From Saccharopolyspora hordei (GTDB taxonomy: Bacteria > Actinomycetota > Actinomycetes > Mycobacteriales > Pseudonocardiaceae): a stretch of 64,000 nt of DNA. The first letter of the stretch is position 1. Every line of letters begins with the position of its first letter. This document shows positions 52,619-60,641 of the stretch, piece by piece. The stretch lies in assembly GCF_013410345.1 (NCBI RefSeq), contig NZ_JACCFJ010000001.1:5535501-5599500 (forward strand), in the 5' to 3' direction. The position numbers and the translations under genes were made by a program. The notes below the pieces were generated by a model. The model was not told the DNA's origin. It did not search any database and worked only from the letters and a program-made list of their open reading frames with translations.

Positions 52619-52624
52619 ACCGTA
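52619..52624 (-). promoter_or_regulatory. -10 box for leaderless nuclease gene
   Basis: TACGGT on the minus strand, 7 nt, then GTG at 52611. Confidence 0.45.
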
Positions 52625-52658
52625 CGCAGATCCGCGGCTGCTCCTCGACCGGCCCCGC

Positions 52659-53528
52659 TCAGCTGATCACCTTGCTGCCGGTGGCCCGCTCGACCAGCCG
52701 CTCCAGCGAGTCGGGCGGCGTGGTCTCCTGGCCGATCCGGATCGTCTTGTTGGTGCCGTGGTAGTCGCTGCTGCCGGTGGGGACGAGGTCCAGCTCGTCG
52801 GCCAGGTCCCGCAGCCGCTGCCGCGTCGCGGCGTCGTGGTCGGGGTGGTCGACCTCGACGCCGGCCAGTCCGCGCTCGGCCAGCTCCGCGATCACCTCCG
52901 GCGTCACCACCGGTCCGCGCGCGGTGGCGAAGGGGTGCGCCAGCACGGTCACCCCACCGGCCTCGGTGATCATGTCGATCGCGCGGTGCACCGGGGTGTC
53001 GGTGCGCGGCAGGTAGTACCGCCCACCGCCGCCGAGGTAGCGGGCGAACGCCTCGTCCACGCTGGCCACCGTCCCCGCCTCGACCAGCGCCCGCGCCAGG
53101 TGCGGCCGGCCGCCCGGCGAGTCCGGGGGCAGCCCGGCCATCAGCGCGTCCGGGTCGATGGGGAAGCCGTCGGCGGCCATGTGCCGCGCCATCTGCAGCA
53201 GGCGTTCCCGCCGCTCGGCGCGCAACCGCGACTGCTCCTCGACGAGCGCGGCGGAGTCCGGGGCGAACAGGTAGGCCAGCAGGTGCACGGTGATCGTCCG
53301 GCCGGTGCCGTCCGGGCAGGAGCAGGACAGCTCCGCCCCCGGCACGAGCCGGAAGCCCGGCCTCCCCAGCTCGCGCACCGCGCGCTCGGCCTCGGCCCAG
53401 CCCGCGGTGGTGTCGTGGTCAGTGATCGCGATGGCGTCGAGCCCGGCCGCGACGGCGGTCGCCACCAGCTCGGCCGGGGTGTCGGTGCCGTCGGACTCGG
53501 TGGAGTGCGTGTGCAGGTCGATGAGCAC
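52659..53528 (-). CDS. PHP-domain phosphoesterase
   Basis: 289 residues. Metal motifs: DLHTHSTESDGT at the start, ITDHDTTAGW, PGAELSC, VTVLAHPFA, and SSDYHG near the end. Pattern of the TrpH/YciV group (RNase AM or nucleoside 3',5'-bisphosphate phosphatase). Likely cytoplasmic. GTG start; the upstream extension lacks family similarity. The nuclease gene lies 47 bp downstream on the same strand. Confidence 0.9.
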   Translation of the reverse strand: MLIDLHTHSTESDGTDTPAELVATAVAAGLDAIAITDHDTTAGWAEAERAVRELGRPGFRLVPGAELSCSCPDGTGRTITVHLLAYLFAPDSAALVEEQSRLRAERRERLLQMARHMAADGFPIDPDALMAGLPPDSPGGRPHLARALVEAGTVASVDEAFARYLGGGGRYYLPRTDTPVHRAIDMITEAGGVTVLAHPFATARGPVVTPEVIAELAERGLAGVEVDHPDHDAATRQRLRDLADELDLVPTGSSDYHGTNKTIRIGQETTPPDSLERLVERATGSKVIS

Positions 53529-53585
53529 ACACCCCAGTGTGACCGATGCCCCCGGAACCGCTCCCACCGCTGCCCGGACAGCGAT

Positions 53586-53616
53586 CGGCCCGGCGGGCCG
53601 TGCACCCGCCGGGCCG
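53586..53616 (-). terminator. Terminator after PH-domain gene
   Basis: Twelve-bp perfect stem CGGCCCGGCGGG and complement, 7-nt loop, 9 nt past the stop. Confidence 0.75.
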
Positions 53617-53625
53617 GTCGTCGTC

Positions 53626-54198
53626 TCAGAGCTTGGCCGCCCTGCGCTTGCCGACCGCGGCGCGGCGCGCCTTGAGCATCGAGAAGCGGTCCTGCTGCTG
53701 GCCCTTCTTGTCCCCGAAGACCAGCCCGGAGATCGCGTCCTCGACCTCGTTCGGGTTCGGCACGTACTCGATGCGGTTGAGCGCCTGGATCTGACCGGCG
53801 GACTCCACGATGAGGGTGCCGTACCCGAAGATCCGGCCCATCAGGGAGCGGTAGAAGGTCAGGTCGGTCACCTTGGTGATCGGCATCATCGCCACGTTGG
53901 TGGTGAAGATGCCGGAGGTGATGAGGAACCGCTTGTCCGTGACGACGATGCGCTCCACGTACCAGTCCAGCACCTGGTAGGTGAACCGCACCAGGACCAG
54001 CAGACCGGCGTACCAGAGGACGTTCTGGACCAGCAAGGCGTTCTGCTCGGGGAACAGGTACGAAACCATGATCAGGCCGACGAGCAGCCCGATCGCTTCG
54101 AAGAGGTCCCACAGCAGGCACGCCCAGTGCCGGCGCACGCGGATCACCCGGCGTTCGGTGTCCAGCAGGTACTCGTCGGGATCCCTCGGAGCGAACAA
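53626..54198 (-). CDS. Bacterial PH-domain (YdbS/DUF304-like) membrane protein
   Basis: 190 residues. Two TM helices (LFEAIGLLVGLIMVSYLF; VLWYAGLLVLVRFTYQVLDW), then a bacterial PH domain with ERIVVTDKRFLITSGIFTTNVAMMPITKVTDLTFYRS, and a basic C-terminal tail. The TTG start is supported by AGGAGG 8 nt upstream and no better alternative. Function unknown. Confidence 0.87.
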   Translation of the reverse strand: MFAPRDPDEYLLDTERRVIRVRRHWACLLWDLFEAIGLLVGLIMVSYLFPEQNALLVQNVLWYAGLLVLVRFTYQVLDWYVERIVVTDKRFLITSGIFTTNVAMMPITKVTDLTFYRSLMGRIFGYGTLIVESAGQIQALNRIEYVPNPNEVEDAISGLVFGDKKGQQQDRFSMLKARRAAVGKRRAAKL

Positions 54199-54276
54199 GG
54201 CACCCGCCTCCTGCGGTTCGCGCTTACTGGGTCTGCCCCGTCCCGACCGGCACCGCCGCGCGACGAGGCCGGGTCA

Positions 54277-54435
54277 TCACTGGACGAAGAGGTTCTGCAT
54301 GAAGGTGATCACGGCCTCCGCTGCGCCCCTGAGGCTCTCCAGGATGCCGTTCACCACGTTGCTGGCTTGCGCCGGCGCGGCGAACAAGAAGTAGAGGAGG
54401 AAAGCAACCCCGGCCCACGTGAGGATCTTCTTCAT
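54277..54435 (-). CDS. Small secreted/membrane protein
   Basis: 52 residues: MKKILTWAGVAFLLYFLFAA then PAQASNVVNGILESL. A signal-peptide-like or TM start with an AxA site and a short amphipathic remainder. A GTG two codons before the ATG is an alternative start. The divergent mutT-like gene lies 150 bp away. No family recognised. Confidence 0.6.
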   Translation of the reverse strand: MKKILTWAGVAFLLYFLFAAPAQASNVVNGILESLRGAAEAVITFMQNLFVQ

Positions 54436-54498
54436 GTTCACTGTCACGCACCCCGTCCGAAAATGCCCTTGAGTAGCGCAGGCGTTTGCTGATCCGTT

Positions 54499-54540
54499 GT
54501 ACCGCACTTCGCCGCCCAACGGCAGCCAAGTACCGCACTT
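54499..54540. repeat. Direct repeat GTACCGCACTT
   Basis: Exact 11-bp copies at 54499-54509 and 54530-54540, 31 bp apart (about three helical turns), in the divergent region upstream of the Nudix promoter. Confidence 0.7.
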
Positions 54541-54550
54541 GGGTCAGTCG

Positions 54551-54579
54551 TTCCCGAGCCGGCTCGAACCAACTACCCT
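54551..54579 (+). promoter_or_regulatory. Candidate Nudix gene promoter
   Basis: TTCCCG, 17 bp, TACCCT; the box ends 8 nt before the ATG, so the leader is very short. Confidence 0.5.
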
Positions 54580-54587
54580 CCGTGGCG

Positions 54588-55016
54588 ATGATCGTATCGG
54601 AGAAGCCCGTGATCCGCTGCGTCGGAGCGGTGATCCACGACTCACACGGCCGGTTGCTGCTCGTCAAACGCGCACATGAGCCGGGTGCGGGGAAGTGGTC
54701 GCTGCCGGGCGGCCGGGTGGAGCAGGGCGAAACCGACCGTTCGGCGGTACACCGCGAGGTCCGCGAGGAAACGGGACTCTCCGTCACCGTCGGCGAGCTC
54801 GTGGGCCGCGTCCTCCGGCCCGCCCCGAAGGGCACCTACGAGATCCACGACTACGCCTGCCGGACCGATCAGCAGACCCTTTCCCCTGGTGATGACGCCG
54901 CCGACGCGATCTGGGCGGACAGTGCGACTTTCGCCACACTTGACGAGGGCGGGGCGCTGACCGAGGGCCTGGCGGACTGCCTGCGGTCCTGGGGCTGCCT
55001 GCCGCGCGACGCCTGA
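54588..55016 (+). CDS. Nudix hydrolase (MutT-like)
   Basis: 142 residues. A complete Nudix box, GGRVEQGETDRSAVHREVREETG, follows KWSLP. The N-terminal strand is VIRCVGAVIHDSHGRLLLVKR. Probably a nucleotide-sanitising or ADP-ribose-type hydrolase. The ATG at 54588 lies 8 nt after a TACCCT box; an in-frame GTG two codons upstream is less likely. Confidence 0.9.
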   Translation: MIVSEKPVIRCVGAVIHDSHGRLLLVKRAHEPGAGKWSLPGGRVEQGETDRSAVHREVREETGLSVTVGELVGRVLRPAPKGTYEIHDYACRTDQQTLSPGDDAADAIWADSATFATLDEGGALTEGLADCLRSWGCLPRDA

Positions 55017-55159
55017 CCACCGCGCGCACCCGGGGCGGACCGCCTCCCCTTCCCGCGGCATCCGCCCAGATAGGCACGATTCACCCGTTCTGCCCCGAGG
55101 GCCGGACGCGCCCTGTGACGTTCCGCGAGAGCGGTTGTCGCGGCGCCGCCCGGACGGAG

Positions 55160-55165
55160 TATGGT
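55160..55165 (+). promoter_or_regulatory. Candidate corA promoter (-10)
   Basis: TATGGT with TTGTCG 19 bp upstream. It would give a corA leader of about 260 nt containing the 23-codon ORF. Confidence 0.4.
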
Positions 55166-55225
55166 GGCGCGTTGGCTGACGTGGGGACCACCGGTTCGGT
55201 GGATGGCTGGAGGAGGTGAGGGATC

Positions 55226-55297
55226 GTGGGCAACAGCGCCGACAGCGCTCTTCCGTGCAGTACCAACCGCATCCCCGCCGGGAAGGTCGTCCGCTAG
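55226..55297 (+). CDS. corA leader peptide ORF
   Basis: 23 codons, GTG to TAG (GNSADSALPCSTNR then IPAGKVVR), with AGGAGG 9 nt upstream. After it, CGGGCCT (55304-55310) can pair with AGGCCCG (55325-55331), and alternative GC-rich stems follow up to corA. The layout resembles leader peptides of Mg2+ transporter genes (mgtL, corL), but sequence similarity was not checked. Otherwise the 55017-55432 gap is noncoding. Confidence 0.5.
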   Translation: MGNSADSALPCSTNRIPAGKVVR

Positions 55298-55432
55298 CCC
55301 CTGCGGGCCTCGCGCCTGTTCCCCAGGCCCGGCCGGGATGCGCGTCACAGCGAGATTCCGCTCAGCGCCCCGCAGCGCGCCGTTCCCCGGCCGTCCGCCG
55401 GGTGGACCGCGCCCGGACCCCTGGAGGCAGCC

Positions 55433-56512
55433 GTGCCCAACCTCCCCTCGCTCGGACTGCGCAACCGCAACGGCCGCGCGCCGCGCACCGCACCCCGTCC
55501 CGCCCCGCCGACGTCCGACTACGTCGTCGACTGCGCGATCTACGTCGACGGGCACCGGCTCGACGGCACCTGGAGCCACTCCGACGCCATCGCCGAAGTC
55601 CGGCGCCGCGGCACCGGTTTCGTCTGGATCGGGCTGCACGAACCCACCGAGGACCAGATCAACGGGCTCGCCGAGACCTTCGGGCTGCACGAGCTGGCGG
55701 TCGAGGACGCCGTGCACGCCCACCAGCGACCGAAGCTGGAGCGCTACGACACCACGCTGTTCATGGTGCTCAAGACGGTCCGCTACCTGTCGTCGGAGCG
55801 CCGCTCGGCGACCAGCGAGATCGTCGACACCGGTGAGCTGATGGTGTTCCTCGGCAAGGACTTCGTCATCACCGTGCGGCACGGCAAGCACGCCGGGCTC
55901 GCCGAGGTGCGCCGCCAGCTGGAAGCCGACCCGGAGCAGCTGGCGCTCGGGCCGTCCGCGGTGCTGCACGGCGTCGCCGACCACGTGGTGGACACCTACC
56001 TGGAGGTCACCGAGGCCATCCAGGACGACATCGACGAGATCGAGGCCGAGGTCTTCGAGCCGCGCACCAAGATCGACGCCGAGCAGATCTACCTGATGAA
56101 GCGCGAAGTGCTGGAGCTGCGCCGCGCGGTGCTGCCGCTGACCAAGCCGTTGCAGCGGCTGGCCGAGGGCTACATGCCGATGGTCGCCGACGACGTGCGG
56201 TCGTACTTCCGCAACGTCGAGGACCACCTGGCGAAGGTCTCTGAGATGGTGGGCTCCTTCGACGAGCTGCTGACCACGCTGGTGGACGCCACGCTGGCCA
56301 AGATCACGCTCCAGCAGAACACCGACATGCGCAAGATCTCCGCCTGGGTCGCGATCATCTCCACGCCGACGATGATCGCCGGGATCTACGGCATGAACTT
56401 CACCAACATGCCCGAGACCGAGTGGACCTACGGCTATCCCGTGGTCCTCGTGGTGATGCTCATCGCCTGCGTGGTGCTGTTCAAGATCTTCCGGCGGAAC
56501 AAGTGGTTGTGA
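55433..56512 (+). CDS. corA: Magnesium/cobalt transporter CorA
   Basis: 359 residues. Cytoplasmic N-terminal domain (FVWIGLHEPTEDQINGLAE; LAVEDAVHAHQRPKLERY), long helices (about 180-290), then two C-terminal TMs with the GMN pore signature in GIYGMNFTNMPE and a basic end FRRNKWL. Works as a homopentameric Mg2+ channel. GTG with GGAGG 5 nt upstream. Convergent with the lpqY-sugABC operon across intervening small genes, as for Rv1239c. Confidence 0.95.
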   Translation: MPNLPSLGLRNRNGRAPRTAPRPAPPTSDYVVDCAIYVDGHRLDGTWSHSDAIAEVRRRGTGFVWIGLHEPTEDQINGLAETFGLHELAVEDAVHAHQRPKLERYDTTLFMVLKTVRYLSSERRSATSEIVDTGELMVFLGKDFVITVRHGKHAGLAEVRRQLEADPEQLALGPSAVLHGVADHVVDTYLEVTEAIQDDIDEIEAEVFEPRTKIDAEQIYLMKREVLELRRAVLPLTKPLQRLAEGYMPMVADDVRSYFRNVEDHLAKVSEMVGSFDELLTTLVDATLAKITLQQNTDMRKISAWVAIISTPTMIAGIYGMNFTNMPETEWTYGYPVVLVVMLIACVVLFKIFRRNKWL

Positions 56513-56658
56513 GGGCACTCGGTAACGAAGTGCGGATCTCGGGCGATACCCTGGGTGGGTGGGGGTCGTTCGCGCCCGGTGCTCTCCGTGGCGCGCCAGC
56601 TGATGTTCTCCTGCCGCCCGCTGCGTCCGGGCGGTCGTCGCGCGTGAGGGAGGTTGTC

Positions 56659-56847
56659 ATGCACCTGCTGCTGAAGCGTCGAAGGCCGGCCGGGCATCGG
56701 CACCTCGCTCCGTCGCAGCTGCGTCGGAGTCCGGTGACGCGCCGGCAGATCGCGGAGCAGCTGTTCCAGCACACGTCGTGGGTGCAGCGAAAACCCGGCG
56801 CGATGTGGGACGCGGTTCCCGCCGCGCCGCGCGCCGCCGTGCGCTGA
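56659..56847 (+). CDS. Small basic protein
   Basis: 62 residues: MHLLLKRRRPAGHRHLAPSQ... with a central helix RRQIAEQLFQHTSWVQRKPG. ATG with AGGGAGG 5 nt upstream, and a promoter-like TACCCT about 110 bp upstream. No family recognised; composition suggests nucleic-acid or membrane-surface binding. Confidence 0.6.
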   Translation: MHLLLKRRRPAGHRHLAPSQLRRSPVTRRQIAEQLFQHTSWVQRKPGAMWDAVPAAPRAAVR

Positions 56848-56930
56848 CGCCGGCCGGGAACGACCGCGGGCCCGCATCGTGATGACGGATCTCGTGCAGG
56901 TCTTCGTTGTTCACGTCGGGAGGCACCGCC

Positions 56931-57026
56931 ATGACTCGCTTGATGACCAACAAGCTCACCATCCTGCTGGCCCTCATCATGGGCTGGATCTTCACCGTCT
57001 TCCTGCTGATCGCCAACCAGGCTTGA
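56931..57026 (+). CDS. 31-residue single-TM protein
   Basis: Starts MTRLMTNK, then one hydrophobic helix (LTILLALIMGWIFTVFLLIA), ending NQA. GGGAGG lies 7 nt before the ATG. Such tiny membrane proteins are often missed. It lies between the 62-residue protein and the CAP gene on the same strand. Function unknown. Confidence 0.6.
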   Translation: MTRLMTNKLTILLALIMGWIFTVFLLIANQA

Positions 57027-57159
57027 TCAACCGTCCACTGTGGCTTGAATCCGCAGCCACGACCGGTAACCGGACTCAGCGACGTGACCGCGCAACCGCC
57101 CCGGCGCGCGGTCACACTTCCCCCCGGGCAAGGCTCTCCAACACCGGGGGTGGTCGCGG

Positions 57160-57633
57160 ATGTCGGCATTGCGCTCAACGGCCGCGGTCCTGGCGCTGCT
57201 CAGCGCCGGACCGCTGCTCCTGGCGGCGGGCACGCCGTCGGTCGAACACCGGCTGCTCGACCTGACCAACGACGCCCGGGCAGACGCCGGGTGTCCGCCG
57301 CTGCGGCTCAACGCCGACCTCACCGAGGCGGCGACCGCGCACAGCGCGGACATGGCGCACCGGGACTTCTTCGACCACACCGGCAGCGACGGCAGCGAGC
57401 CGTCGACCCGCACCCAGGCCGCGGGCTACCCCGGTGACTACATCGGGGAGAACATCGCCGCGGGCTACGACTCGGTCGAGGTCGTCTTCCGGAAGTGGAT
57501 GGAGAAGGCCACGCACCGCGGCAACATCCTGAACTGCAGGTTCACCGACCTCGGCGTGGGCCACGTCGACGTGCCGGGCAGCCGGTACGAGCACTACTGG
57601 ACCCAGGACCTCGGTCGTCCACCGGGGCGCTGA
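57160..57633 (+). CDS. Secreted CAP-domain (SCP/PR1) protein
   Basis: 157 residues. Signal peptide (VLALLSAGPLLLAAG), then a CAP domain with LTNDARADAGCPPLRLNADL, AHSADMAHRDFFDHTG, GENIAAGYDSVEVVFRKWM, HRGNILNCRFTDLGVG. His and Glu of the CAP tetrad are present. Two Cys probably form a disulphide. The start is an ATG with a weak site. Function in bacteria is unclear. Confidence 0.88.
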   Translation: MSALRSTAAVLALLSAGPLLLAAGTPSVEHRLLDLTNDARADAGCPPLRLNADLTEAATAHSADMAHRDFFDHTGSDGSEPSTRTQAAGYPGDYIGENIAAGYDSVEVVFRKWMEKATHRGNILNCRFTDLGVGHVDVPGSRYEHYWTQDLGRPPGR

Positions 57634-57638
57634 CGAGC

Positions 57639-57680
57639 GGAGGGCACCTCCGCCGGGCGAACCCGGCCGGGGTGCCCTCC
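57639..57680. terminator. Bidirectional terminator
   Basis: GGAGGGCACC/GGTGCCCTCC stem around a 22-nt loop, with nearly the same arms as the hairpin at 46844-46889. It separates the CAP gene from the convergent sugC-like gene. Confidence 0.7.
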
Positions 57681-57695
57681 GACCCGTCGTCGCCG

Positions 57696-58868
57696 TCAGA
57701 TGAGGCTGCGGCCGGTGCTCGGGTCGAACAGGTGGATCTTGTCCGGGTCGAACCACACCTCGAGCTGCGCGTTCTCGCGGGCCTGGGACTCCACCGCCAG
57801 GCGGGTGACGACCTGGCCCTCGGCGGTCGGGACCTCGGTGCTGCCGCTGTCGGCGGCCAGCTCCTCGAGCTCGGAAGTGCTCGCCCGTCCACCCTGGAGG
57901 GTGAAGTAGACGTACTTGTCGGAGCCCATCTCCTCCACCACGTCCACCTCGCCGCGGAACGTCGTCCCCGCGGAGCGGGTCGCGTCGTCGAGCAGCGCGG
58001 CGTCCTCGAAGTGCTCCGGGCGGATGCCGAGGACCAGCTCGCGCGGCGCGTCGGCGGACTCCAGCTCGCGGCGGACGCGGTCGCGCAGCGGGACGTCGCC
58101 GAGCGGGGTGCGCAGCACGCCGTCCTCGACCTCCACCGGCACGAAGTTCATCGCCGGCGAGCCGATGAAGCCCGCGACGAACAGGTTCGCCGGGTGCTCG
58201 TAGAGGTGCTGCGGCGGACCCACCTGCTGCACCACGCCGCCGCGCAGGACCACCACGCGGTCGCCCAGGGTCATCGCCTCGGTCTGGTCGTGCGTGACGT
58301 AGACCGTCGTGGTGCCCAGCCGCTTCTGCAGCTTCGACACCGAGGTGCGCATCTGCACCCGCAGCTTGGCGTCCAAGTTGGACAGCGGCTCGTCCATGAG
58401 GAACGCCTTGGGGTTGCGCACGATCGCGCGCCCCATCGCGACCCGCTGGCGCTGACCGCCGGAGAGGTTGGCCGGCTTGCGCTCCAGGTGCTGGGTCAGG
58501 TCGAGGATCTTGGCGGCCTCCTCGACCTTCTGCCGCACCGTCGTCGAGTCGACCTTGGCCAGCCGCAGCGGGAAGGCCATGTTCTCGAACACCGTCATGT
58601 GCGGGTAGAGCGCGTAGGACTGGAACACCATGGCGATGTCGCGGTCCTTCGGCGCGCGCTCGTTCATGCGCTCCCCGCCGATGCGCAGCTCGCCCGCGCT
58701 GATGTCCTCCAGCCCCGCGATCATGTTCAGCGTGGTCGACTTCCCGCAGCCGGACGGGCCGACCAGGATCACGAACTCGCCGTCCGCGATCTCCAGGTTC
58801 ACCTCGTTGACCGCCAGCGCCCCGTCCGGGTAGCGCTTGGTCACCTTGTCCAGAACGATGTCGGCCAC
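57696..58868 (-). CDS. sugC: ABC sugar importer ATPase (SugC/MsmK-like)
   Basis: 390 residues. Walker A GPSGCGKST at 37-45, Q loop FQSYALYPHM, signature NLSGGQRQRV, Walker B FLMDEPLSNLD, H loop YVTHDQTEAM; the C-terminal TOBE-type regulatory domain includes LVLGIRPEHFED. Energises the trehalose-type importer with the three upstream genes. GTG with AAGGGG 7 nt upstream, 4 bp after sugB. Confidence 0.94.
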   Translation of the reverse strand: MADIVLDKVTKRYPDGALAVNEVNLEIADGEFVILVGPSGCGKSTTLNMIAGLEDISAGELRIGGERMNERAPKDRDIAMVFQSYALYPHMTVFENMAFPLRLAKVDSTTVRQKVEEAAKILDLTQHLERKPANLSGGQRQRVAMGRAIVRNPKAFLMDEPLSNLDAKLRVQMRTSVSKLQKRLGTTTVYVTHDQTEAMTLGDRVVVLRGGVVQQVGPPQHLYEHPANLFVAGFIGSPAMNFVPVEVEDGVLRTPLGDVPLRDRVRRELESADAPRELVLGIRPEHFEDAALLDDATRSAGTTFRGEVDVVEEMGSDKYVYFTLQGGRASTSELEELAADSGSTEVPTAEGQVVTRLAVESQARENAQLEVWFDPDKIHLFDPSTGRSLI

Positions 58869-58872
58869 TTGG

Positions 58873-59718
58873 TTACCCCTTCACTGCGCCGGAGGTCAGT
58901 CCGGACACGATGCGTCGCTGGAACAACAGCACGAACACGATGATCGGGATGGTGATCACCACCGCTGCGGCGGAGATCGACCCGGTCGGGTCCTCGAACT
59001 GCGAGCTGCCGGTGAAGAACTGCAACGCCACCGGCACCGTCCGGGAGTTCTCCGTCGAGGTCAGCGAGATCGCGAACAGGAAGTCGTTCCAGCAGAAGAT
59101 GAACACCAGGATCGCGGTGGTGAACACGCCCGGCGCGGCCAGCGGCGCGATCACCTTGGCGAACGCCTGCCCCGGCGTCGCGCCGTCCATCTTGGCCGCC
59201 TTCTCCAGCTCCCAGGGGATCTCCCGGAAGAACGCCGACAGCGTGTAGATCGCCAGCGGCAGCGAGAAGGTGATGTAGGGCAGGATCAGGCCCGGCCAGG
59301 TGTCGAACAGGCCCAGCACCCGCTCGATCTCGAACAGCGGCGAGACCAGCGACACCTGCGGGAACATCGCGATCAGCAGCGACACCCCGACCAGCAGCCG
59401 CTTGCCGGGGAAGTCCAGCCGGGCGATCGCGTAGGCGGCCATGGTGCCCAGCACCACGGCGATCAGGGTGGCGATCAGCGCGATGCCGATCGAGTTCACC
59501 AGCGCGCGGGTGAACTCGGAGGTGCTGAAGATCGCCGCGTAGTTCTCCAGCGTCCACTCGCGCGGGATCAGGTTGCCGTCCGCCAGCGTCTCGGGCGTCT
59601 TGAACGACAGCGACAGGATCCACAGCACCGGCAGCAGCGCGTAGACCACGACGATGATGTTGAGCACCGTCCACTTGGCCTTCCGCGCGGGGGTCTCGGC
59701 CCCGCCCACGCCTGCCAT
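58873..59718 (-). CDS. sugB: ABC sugar permease (SugB/MalG-like)
   Basis: 281 residues with six TM helices and the EAA loop [32 protein letters not shown]. It opens with a TM ([20 protein letters not shown]). MalG-type. The ATG overlaps the sugA stop by one base (TGATG). Confidence 0.93.
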   Translation of the reverse strand: MAGVGGAETPARKAKWTVLNIIVVVYALLPVLWILSLSFKTPETLADGNLIPREWTLENYAAIFSTSEFTRALVNSIGIALIATLIAVVLGTMAAYAIARLDFPGKRLLVGVSLLIAMFPQVSLVSPLFEIERVLGLFDTWPGLILPYITFSLPLAIYTLSAFFREIPWELEKAAKMDGATPGQAFAKVIAPLAAPGVFTTAILVFIFCWNDFLFAISLTSTENSRTVPVALQFFTGSSQFEDPTGSISAAAVVITIPIIVFVLLFQRRIVSGLTSGAVKG

Positions 59719-60641
59719 CAGCGCCTCCCCTCGTCGTCACTACCGGGTGCGGCCGTGCCGAAGAGCTTGACGAAGACCCACGCGATGAGCGCGACCGCGA
59801 GGAAGATCAGCACCGACATGGTGGAGCCGATCCCCAGGTTGAGTCCTTTGATCAGGTTGTTGTAGGCGAGCACCGACACCGACGAGGTGTCCTGCGCGCC
59901 CGACGTGAGCACCACGATGTTGTCGAACACGCGGAACGCGTCGAGGGTGCGGAACAGCAGCGCGACCAGGATGGCCGGCTTCATCACCGGCAGCATGACC
60001 TTGACGAACCGCTGCCACGCCCCGGCGCCGTCCATCGCCGCCGCCTTGAGCAGGTCGTCGGGCACCAGCGCCAGGCCCGCCATGAGCAGCAGCGCCATGA
60101 ACGGGGTGGTCTTCCAGACCTCGGCGAGGACCACGATGGCCAGCGCGCTGACGTGCTCGGTCAGCGGGGCGCCGTCCGGGGTGATCGCGTTGGCCAGGTA
60201 GCCGGTGTCCGGCGTCCACGCGTACCGCCAGCTGAAGGCCGCCACCACGGTGACGATCCCGTACGGGATGAGGGTGACGGTGCGGACCAGGCCGCGTCCC
60301 ACCAGCGCCCGGTGCATGATCAGCGCCAGGCCCATGCCGAGCACGAACTCGATGACCACGGACACCGCGGTGACCACCACGGTCACCCAGAACGCGGTCC
60401 ACCAGTACCCGTTGCTCAGCACCGTGACGTAGTTGTCCAGTCCGACGAACTCGCGCTGGTCCGGGTACTTCAGGTCGAAGCGCTGGAACGACAGCCACAG
60501 CGCGTAGAGGATCGGGTAGCCGGTGACGGCGAGCATCACCAGCGCCGCCGGGGCGCACAGCAGCCACCCCAGCTTGCGCTCGGCCTTCTTGCCCTCGCTG
60601 ATCGCCTTCGCCACCGGGAGCGTGTCCTGCTTCTCCACCAT
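59718..60641 (-). CDS. sugA: ABC sugar permease (SugA/MalF-like)
   Basis: 307 residues with six TM helices (first [20 protein letters not shown]) and the EAA loop [27 protein letters not shown]. MalF-type. The ATG overlaps the lpqY stop by one base (TGATG), so the operon is tightly coupled. Confidence 0.93.
   Translation of the reverse strand: MVEKQDTLPVAKAISEGKKAERKLGWLLCAPAALVMLAVTGYPILYALWLSFQRFDLKYPDQREFVGLDNYVTVLSNGYWWTAFWVTVVVTAVSVVIEFVLGMGLALIMHRALVGRGLVRTVTLIPYGIVTVVAAFSWRYAWTPDTGYLANAITPDGAPLTEHVSALAIVVLAEVWKTTPFMALLLMAGLALVPDDLLKAAAMDGAGAWQRFVKVMLPVMKPAILVALLFRTLDAFRVFDNIVVLTSGAQDTSSVSVLAYNNLIKGLNLGIGSTMSVLIFLAVALIAWVFVKLFGTAAPGSDDEGRR

Noticed and set aside
55017-55432. Mg2+ M-box or Mn2+ yybP-type riboswitch in the corA leader
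   Set aside because: I looked for their conserved loops and did not find them; only a leader ORF and GC-rich stems are visible.
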